Of a stretch of DNA of 64,000 bases, positions 59,572 through 64,000 are shown piece after piece. The translations under genes and the position numbers were made by a program. Under the pieces are notes generated by a model, which worked only from the letters and a program-made list of their open reading frames with translations, ran no database searches and had not been told where the DNA came from. Origin of the DNA: Desulfosporosinus fructosivorans (lineage in GTDB: Bacteria > Bacillota > Desulfitobacteriia > Desulfitobacteriales > Desulfitobacteriaceae); assembly GCF_004766045.1 (NCBI RefSeq), contig NZ_SPQQ01000006.1:124001-188000 (forward strand). Direction: 5' to 3'. Each line of letters opens with the position of its first letter. Position 1 is the first letter of the stretch.

Positions 59572-60318
59572 ATGGATAAGCCAAACATCACATGGATCGG
59601 ATCACCAAACCACAATGATCCAAAGGGTTATAAAATGATTGCCATCGTAGACCACATTATGGCCGGGACATTAATAGGCACAGACTCATGGTTTTTAAAT
59701 CCAGCGAGTAAGGCCAGTTCTCATTTTGGAGTAGGTAAGAATGGCGATATCCATCAATACGTCGACCTGAAATACCCGGCATGGGCAAACGGCATTGCGA
59801 ATAAACCCGATTGGCCTTTGTACTCCGGAGTTAATCCAAACTATTACACCATTTCTATCGAACACGAGGGCTATAGCGGAGATGTAATGACCGAAGCGCA
59901 GTATCAGTCAACTCTAGCTCTGCATCGGTGGTTAGTGGCAGAGCTGGGGATCCCGGTGACTCGGGACAATATCATCGGGCATTACCGGATTGACTCGGTT
60001 AATAAGTCCAATTGCCCAGGTTCAGGATTTCCGTGGGATCGACTATTTGAGGATTTGAAAGGGGAGAGCGACGTGTTGGATGTAGCAGTTTTATTAAATA
60101 CCAAGGATGATTTCTGGGCCGGTGTGGATGTGGCTGTTAAGAATGGTAATTGCGCGGTATTTGTGCGAGGAGAGGATCGGTCCGTACCGAAGGATGCTAA
60201 GAGCGTTGAGAAGTTATTCGTGATCGGCGGGGCAACGGTGGGGCACCCAAACGAGGTGTTGCTGAGTGGGAACGACAAGTATGACACAGCTGCAGCTGTA
60301 AAGCGATATCTAGGATAA
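59572..60318 (+). CDS. N-acetylmuramoyl-L-alanine amidase endolysin
   Basis: A 248-residue endolysin. Residues 1-165 form an Amidase_2 domain: IVDHIMAGTLIGTDSWFLNP (zinc His), IEHEGYSGDVMTEAQYQS and GHYRIDSVNKSNCPGSGFPW (zinc ligands). A linker is followed by one cell-wall-binding type 2 unit (LDVAVLLNTKDDFWAGVDVA; VEKLFVIGGATVG). Proteins with this binding domain usually carry three units; here only one. Degrades host peptidoglycan at lysis. Confidence 0.88.
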   Translation: MDKPNITWIGSPNHNDPKGYKMIAIVDHIMAGTLIGTDSWFLNPASKASSHFGVGKNGDIHQYVDLKYPAWANGIANKPDWPLYSGVNPNYYTISIEHEGYSGDVMTEAQYQSTLALHRWLVAELGIPVTRDNIIGHYRIDSVNKSNCPGSGFPWDRLFEDLKGESDVLDVAVLLNTKDDFWAGVDVAVKNGNCAVFVRGEDRSVPKDAKSVEKLFVIGGATVGHPNEVLLSGNDKYDTAAAVKRYLG

Positions 60319-60388
60319 TTTGCTCCCGACATTAATGCCGTTAGCAAATCGGCAAGCGCTTGCCAAAATGAAAGAGGGGGAATTAAAC

Positions 60389-60763
60389 GTGGACGTATTT
60401 TTATCGTATCTCCAGAGTTACTGGGGAATAATCCTGTTCGCACTCTGCTTCATAATCTATCTGATCTCTCAGGGTAAGACCAAAGCAACTCAGATCATTC
60501 TATCGTTGATGCTCCGGGCAGAGAAAGAAGCAGAGGATCTGATGCTCAAAAATGGAGATCAAAAGTTTATTTTTGTGGTCGACCGAGGGTACCAGTTATT
60601 GCCCGCGAACGTCCGATTGTTTATTACTCACAAAATGTTTGAAGATATGGCCAATACACTTTACTCCCGAGCTAAGAATTATCTATCGGGATTAAACACG
60701 ACTGACGAGAATAAGCCAAAGCAGGAAGAAATCCAAGAGAGCAAAATTACTGACCCGGGATAA
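60389..60763 (+). CDS. phage holin, LLH type
   Basis: A 124-residue protein with one N-terminal membrane segment (YWGIILFALCFIIYLISQGK) and a helical C-terminus (ILSLMLRAEKEAEDLMLKNG; VDRGYQLLPANVRLFITHKM) that matches the LLH holin family. GTG at 60,389 after GAGGGGG. Together with XhlA and amidase it forms the lysis cassette. Confidence 0.78.
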   Translation: MDVFLSYLQSYWGIILFALCFIIYLISQGKTKATQIILSLMLRAEKEAEDLMLKNGDQKFIFVVDRGYQLLPANVRLFITHKMFEDMANTLYSRAKNYLSGLNTTDENKPKQEEIQESKITDPG

Positions 60764-60778
60764 AGTAATCAGACATAA

Positions 60779-60817
60779 CAAAAGGCCTCTCTCCTTGATT
60801 GGAGGGAGCCCTTTTGT
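60779..60817 (+). terminator. terminator after the lysis cassette
   Basis: AAAAGGC-CTCTCTCC and GGAGGGAG-CCCTTTT arms around TTGATT. Strong; ends the late operon. Confidence 0.85.
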
Positions 60818-60987
60818 TCATTATAAGGTTTAACGCATTCTTTACATAAAGTTAATCGAGAGACAACAAATAGGGAGTATGATCAATGTATAGCAAGAAC
60901 ACGTACGTTTACGGTTGAAATATAGACCAACTTCTCATGCCTTTCCCTCCTAGTGAAGTGCTGGAGAGGGATTCCCTGCATATGACG

Positions 60988-61021
60988 AAGCGTCTCTCCT
61001 TAATTGGAGGGAGGCTTTTTT
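60988..61021 (+). terminator. second terminator of similar form
   Basis: GCGTCTCTCC and GGAGGGAGGC arms around TTAATT, then TTTTTTGC. Its stem resembles the one at 60,779, which suggests a duplicated element. The 170 bp between them holds no gene. Confidence 0.8.
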
Positions 61022-61029
61022 GCGTTATA

Positions 61030-61090
61030 GACAGGTTTCCCCTAATTTCGCGATAAAGTTATGAGATGATAGGGGTATATTGAGTTAATA
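61030..61090. repeat. dispersed repeat, copy 2
   Basis: Matches 9,038-9,097 over about 60 bp, starting GACAGGTTTCCCCT and containing TTATGAGATGAT. It lies between a terminator and the AT-rich ParA-like cassette. It could be the left edge of an inserted cassette. Confidence 0.55.
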
Positions 61091-61149
61091 TGGCAGTGAC
61101 CCATTTATATTATTAATCTAATTACTAAAATATGGAGGAGCTGTATGGT

Positions 61150-61992
61150 ATGATAGATGATAATAAAGCGCCAGTAATAACATTTATTAATATGAAGGGC
61201 GGGGTTGGGAAGACAACCTTGTGCATAGGTATAGGTGAATATTTAGCAAATGAGTTGGGGAAAAAGGTTTTAATAATAGATATTGATCCGCAGTTTAATG
61301 CCACCCAATCTTTACTGGATAAATATGAGTTAGTAGACGAATATTTATCCACTTTCCGCACAGAAAAAACAATTAGGAAGCTGTTCGCAACTACCACAAA
61401 TGTATACCAAAGGAATGTTCACATAGGAAAAGAAGAAGTGATTCATGAATTTAACGATAATTTACATATGGTCTTTGGAGATATAAATTTAATTTTTGAT
61501 AACAATACAATGGATAACACAAGAATAAAACGAGTCCAAAAGTTTATTACTAGTAATTTCTTAAAAGATATATACGATTACATACTAATAGATTCTCCTC
61601 CAACTATATCAATGTATACTGATGCGTCAATAGTTGCTTCAGATTATTATGTAGTTCCCGTTAAAATAGACAAATATTCAATATTAGGTCTAACGAATCT
61701 TATAACAGTAATTAGTAATTTAAAGGCAGAAGCGGAATTAGATATTAGACCACTTGGCGTAATATACACTAACTTAGATGATAACTTAACTCAGAAAACT
61801 CAAGCATTAAAAGACGAATTTGAATCAGTGGAAAACATAGGAGAATTATACGTTTTTCAAAATGGGACAACTTATGTTAGAGATTTGCAAGTCGGAGGGA
61901 AAGGAAATATAGCATCACACTATAAAAAATCGAGAGAAGACATAGCACTTATTTGCGAGGAATTGGAAGCCATATTAAGGAGTGAATCATAG
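61150..61992 (+). CDS. ParA/MinD-family ATPase of the accessory cassette
   Basis: A 280-residue deviant-Walker-A ATPase: INMKGGVGKTTLCIGIGEYL, KKVLIIDIDPQFNATQSLL, YIILIDSPPTISMYTDA-like switch II and VVPVKIDKYSILGLTNLI. ParA proteins use ATP-driven dimerisation to move cargo. No ParB or parS is seen; the next two genes overlap or almost overlap, so a different partner is likely. ATG at 61,150 follows GGAGGAG. Strongly AT-rich compared with the phage genes. Confidence 0.85.
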   Translation: MIDDNKAPVITFINMKGGVGKTTLCIGIGEYLANELGKKVLIIDIDPQFNATQSLLDKYELVDEYLSTFRTEKTIRKLFATTTNVYQRNVHIGKEEVIHEFNDNLHMVFGDINLIFDNNTMDNTRIKRVQKFITSNFLKDIYDYILIDSPPTISMYTDASIVASDYYVVPVKIDKYSILGLTNLITVISNLKAEAELDIRPLGVIYTNLDDNLTQKTQALKDEFESVENIGELYVFQNGTTYVRDLQVGGKGNIASHYKKSREDIALICEELEAILRSES

Positions 61993-62372
61993 TGCAAATT
62001 GAAAATGAAAATGATCTCAGAAATAGACTGATTGAATTAAATAGGAAAAAGAATAGTGTGGAGATGGTTATTGGAACAAATATATCCATATTATTTTCAA
62101 AAGAAATTTTCAAAAAAAATTCAGATATTGAAGACTACTTAAAAAAAGTTTTTGAAATGACTTATTTACCATATGTAATGAAGTCTAGGAGCCTAATAGG
62201 GGCTAGACTTACTAAAACAATTTATAATTATGATAAAGAAAATTTGAGTATAATGCTTAAAAGACTATTTGATTATTTCGATTTTAACTTAGAAAACAAA
62301 AGTCAATCAGAAATGAGTAAAGAAAAGCCATCTATTTCAAAGTGGATACAAGGTATAAGAAATGGAAAATAA
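61992..62372 (+). CDS. unknown protein, second gene of the ParA-like cassette
   Basis: A 126-residue helical, basic protein (NDLRNRLIELNRKKNSVEMV; IYNYDKENLSIMLKRLFDYF). GTG start overlaps the ParA stop by 1 base and its end overlaps the third gene by 11 bp, so all three are translationally coupled. No family recognised. AT-rich. Confidence 0.65.
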   Translation: MQIENENDLRNRLIELNRKKNSVEMVIGTNISILFSKEIFKKNSDIEDYLKKVFEMTYLPYVMKSRSLIGARLTKTIYNYDKENLSIMLKRLFDYFDFNLENKSQSEMSKEKPSISKWIQGIRNGK

Positions 62373-63036
62373 TATATTGACACATGATCCGTTCAACGTA
62401 AAAAATGTTCTAGATGTTTTCAGGGAAGAATTTAATTATATAAAAAATGAAGGATTAGTAAATGATTTTATTTGTATCTTAAAAAAAGTGATCTTTTTCG
62501 ATTTAACAATTAAGGAGTCAAATTTACAACACAAACGCTATTTTAACAGTATAATTTACGATTCGCTTAATGCTATAATTTCTATTTGTAATAGTAATGA
62601 AAGATATTCCTATTTTGATTTACGATCATTAATTGAAAATAGTCTTCGTGTAATTTTACGATTAGAAGATGGTGATGATATGAGTATCACAAATTTGTTT
62701 TCAAAATTTGATGAATCAAAATTAGGTAATTATCAATTAATTAGAAATTATTATTCTTCAGCATGTGATTATGTTCATAATAATATCAGGGCAGATTTGC
62801 CTGTCACTAGTAGTTATGTAGAGTTGAAAAATAGTCATTTAACCGAAGAAAAGATGCTTCAAAGAAGCAGAGATTTAGTACAGCTAATTTCAGAAATAAC
62901 TTATATTGTTTTAGTGGTTTATGATGAAGAAATCAACCATGTTTTTTATAGGAAAAGTACATCACTAAAATTTCTTGTCTCGGAAAGGATATATAGACGA
63001 TTAAGTGAATTGGATACTTTTAAACAGGAAGCTTAA
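62362..63036 (+). CDS. unknown helical protein, third gene of the ParA-like cassette
   Basis: A 224-residue helical protein. Two segments, YSYFDLRSLIENSLRVILRL and LIRNYYSSACDYVHNNIRAD, recall the conserved Arg and Cys...His motifs of HEPN-like or abortive-infection helical proteins, but the R-to-H spacing is not the classic RX4-6H, so I do not claim a nuclease. Located between lysis genes and the prophage end, the usual place of lysogenic conversion or anti-phage genes. Confidence 0.6.
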   Translation: MENNILTHDPFNVKNVLDVFREEFNYIKNEGLVNDFICILKKVIFFDLTIKESNLQHKRYFNSIIYDSLNAIISICNSNERYSYFDLRSLIENSLRVILRLEDGDDMSITNLFSKFDESKLGNYQLIRNYYSSACDYVHNNIRADLPVTSSYVELKNSHLTEEKMLQRSRDLVQLISEITYIVLVVYDEEINHVFYRKSTSLKFLVSERIYRRLSELDTFKQEA

Positions 63037-63054
63037 AGGGGGATGTACAAACAT

Positions 63055-63249
63055 ATGAAAATCCTCTTAACCCCCATCACACTCCTAGCCCACTTCGAGC
63101 TCGACGGTACACCTCACCCGATCCACTTCAAGATCGCCGACAAGGAGATCAAGATCGGGCACGTAGTCTCAGTAACCGAAGAGAAACTTGCCGGTAATAA
63201 GATGCTGATCTTCAAGTGCCAGAGTATACCCAAAACTTACCTGTACTAA
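63055..63249 (+). CDS. small conserved protein, shortened paralogue
   Basis: A 64-residue protein (LLAHFELDGTPHPIHFKIAD; VVSVTEEKLAGNKMLIFKCQ) that aligns with the first 55 residues of the gene at 63,307 and then ends early (SIPKTYLY). ATG at 63,055 chosen; an ATG at 63,043 is closer to GGGGG. GC-richer than the preceding cassette. Truncation may have removed the last two strands. Confidence 0.6.
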   Translation: MKILLTPITLLAHFELDGTPHPIHFKIADKEIKIGHVVSVTEEKLAGNKMLIFKCQSIPKTYLY

Positions 63250-63268
63250 TTCGCTCATCTTAAGCTAT

Positions 63269-63290
63269 AATAAGAACAAACGTTCTTATT
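63269..63290. promoter_or_regulatory. LexA (SOS) box
   Basis: AATAAGAAC-AAAC-GTTCTTATT is a perfect inverted repeat with 9-base arms; its core GAAC-N4-GTTC is the Gram-positive LexA consensus. It lies 17 bp before the ATG at 63,307, so LexA should repress that gene until DNA damage. Confidence 0.85.
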
Positions 63291-63306
63291 AGGGGCGACT
63301 GTACGT

Positions 63307-63555
63307 ATGAAAGTAGTGGCGGAATTAATTGAGATGGTCTGCTGGTTTGATCTAAACGGTAAACCTCACCCAGTGCGATTTCGGCATAAGGACAGTGTCG
63401 TGAGAGTCCAACAGGTTATCCACACAACTGAAGAAAAGCTCGCCGGCAATCGTATGCTGTGCTTTCGCTGCCAAAGCGAAGTAGATGGAGCCATGAAGGT
63501 GTTTGAGTTGAAGTATGAGCTGCAGACTTGCAAATGGATGTTGTGGAAGATGTAA
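63307..63555 (+). CDS. SOS-controlled small protein of unknown function
   Basis: An 82-residue protein (MVCWFDLNGKPHPVRFRHKD; VIHTTEEKLAGNRMLCFRCQ; MKVFELKYELQTCKWMLW). The beta-rich pattern suggests a small SH3- or OB-like fold. The SOS box directly upstream indicates induction by DNA damage. Similar small genes elsewhere sit beside DNA repair or polymerase genes, but none is within the window. Confidence 0.65.
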   Translation: MKVVAELIEMVCWFDLNGKPHPVRFRHKDSVVRVQQVIHTTEEKLAGNRMLCFRCQSEVDGAMKVFELKYELQTCKWMLWKM

Positions 63556-63566
63556 GTATTAAGATT

Positions 63567-63604
63567 AGGACGAAGGTGGTAATAAAACCGCCTTCGTCCT
63601 TTTA
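63567..63604 (+). terminator. terminator of the SOS-controlled gene
   Basis: AGGACGAAGGTGGT and ACCGCCTTCGTCCT arms around AATAAA (one mismatch), then TTTTACTC. Strong. Confidence 0.88.
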
Positions 63605-64000
63605 CTCAGTAAACTCTTGATTGCCCTAATCAATCTTAATAAGGCTCTAATGATTCGGTCGATAATTCCGGGGGGAACTGGTTTGGGAGGCATAAAAACA
63701 TTCCTCCTTCATTAAATATAGGAGAGCCCCTGCCGACTCTCCTTTCTTAGAAGTGAACTGCCTGTTATCGCATCTGATATATCTTATGTTTGCTTGTCCA
63801 AAAATGTTACGAATCTTGTGGGGGAGCTGCTGGAGCATAAAAAAGACGCCGGGTGTTAACCGGCGCTTTGTCACACTTTAACGGACAGGGACATATAGTG
63901 TAGTGCGGTGGTTAGGAAAATATTTTTGGCGATAAGCAGAAACCCGGTATGGCGAGCCGGGCTTCTGCTTTTTTAGCGTTTGTTTTTACCTAACTCTAAT
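63605..64000. other. non-coding stretch with three further hairpins
   Basis: No gene is supported in these 396 bp. Hairpins: GGAGAG/CTCTCC (63,721-63,742), CGCCGG/CCGGCG (63,847-63,865) and a 14-base stem AAGCAGAAACCCGG with its near-complement followed by TTTTTTAG (63,934-63,975), a strong terminator. An unannotated small RNA could lie between them. Confidence 0.5.

Noticed and set aside
63647..63874. 75-codon minus-strand frame at the right end
   Set aside because: It runs through two hairpins and lacks a family signature; a GGGGGAG-like site upstream is not convincing.

Overview
The window looks like chromosome of a spore-forming, anaerobic Firmicute of the Peptococcaceae type (Desulfosporosinus or Desulfitobacterium-like). 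This is inferred from a 1449-residue fused acyl-CoA dehydratase activase, moderately low GC, strong AGGAGG ribosome binding sites, frequent TTG/GTG starts, a Firmicute-type SOS box and XRE, PadR and TetR regulators. No rRNA gene, CRISPR array or complete tRNA was seen.

Bases 1-13,050 are host chromosome: the 3' end of an isoaspartyl dipeptidase gene, a second EF-G-like GTPase, a TetR regulator next to the giant activase, an HD-domain protein, a GNAT acetyltransferase, a HEAT-like protein and a PadR-DUF2812 pair with a clear operator. From 13,058 to 14,000 lie a broken hicBA toxin-antitoxin pair and an orphan membrane protein.

Two prophage-type elements then sit in tandem behind the same attachment sequence, a 45-bp copy of the 3' end of tRNA-Trp within an 88-bp repeat that includes the tRNA terminator (14,072-14,159 and 21,034-21,121). 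Element A (about 14.1-21.1 kb) is decayed: intact hicBA, a doubly frameshifted integrase with an inserted HTH domain, CI/Cro-type regulators, an S24 remnant, a YkgJ-type protein and small genes. Element B starts at 21.1 kb and probably runs past the right edge; an intact tRNA-Trp on the minus strand is predicted there.

Element B is a nearly complete myovirus-type prophage. It has integrase, repressor and Cro with an operator set (21.1-23.1 kb), small early genes (23.1-27.3 kb), a replication and recombination block (DUF2800, DUF2815, DUF1351, family A DNA polymerase, VapE primase-helicase, iteron-like repeats, VRR-NUC nuclease, SNF2 helicase; 27.4-37.7 kb), a late regulator and putative late promoter (37.9-38.5 kb), a lambda-type head module (39.6-48.3 kb), a P2-type contractile tail with a -1 frameshifted chaperone (48.3-59.0 kb), lysis genes (59.3-60.8 kb) and an AT-rich ParA-like three-gene cassette (61.1-63.0 kb) followed by two small paralogues, one behind a perfect SOS box.

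The most unusual structure is a small module present once in each element (18,929-19,577 and 38,541-39,265). Each has a 43-44-residue basic protein, two converging genes for 29-35-residue hydrophobic peptides, a CCTAGG hairpin after each peptide and two short conserved DNA motifs before each. A 330-bp part is about 98% identical between the elements, and the differences inside the peptide are silent. It could be an undescribed prophage peptide or type I toxin-antitoxin system.
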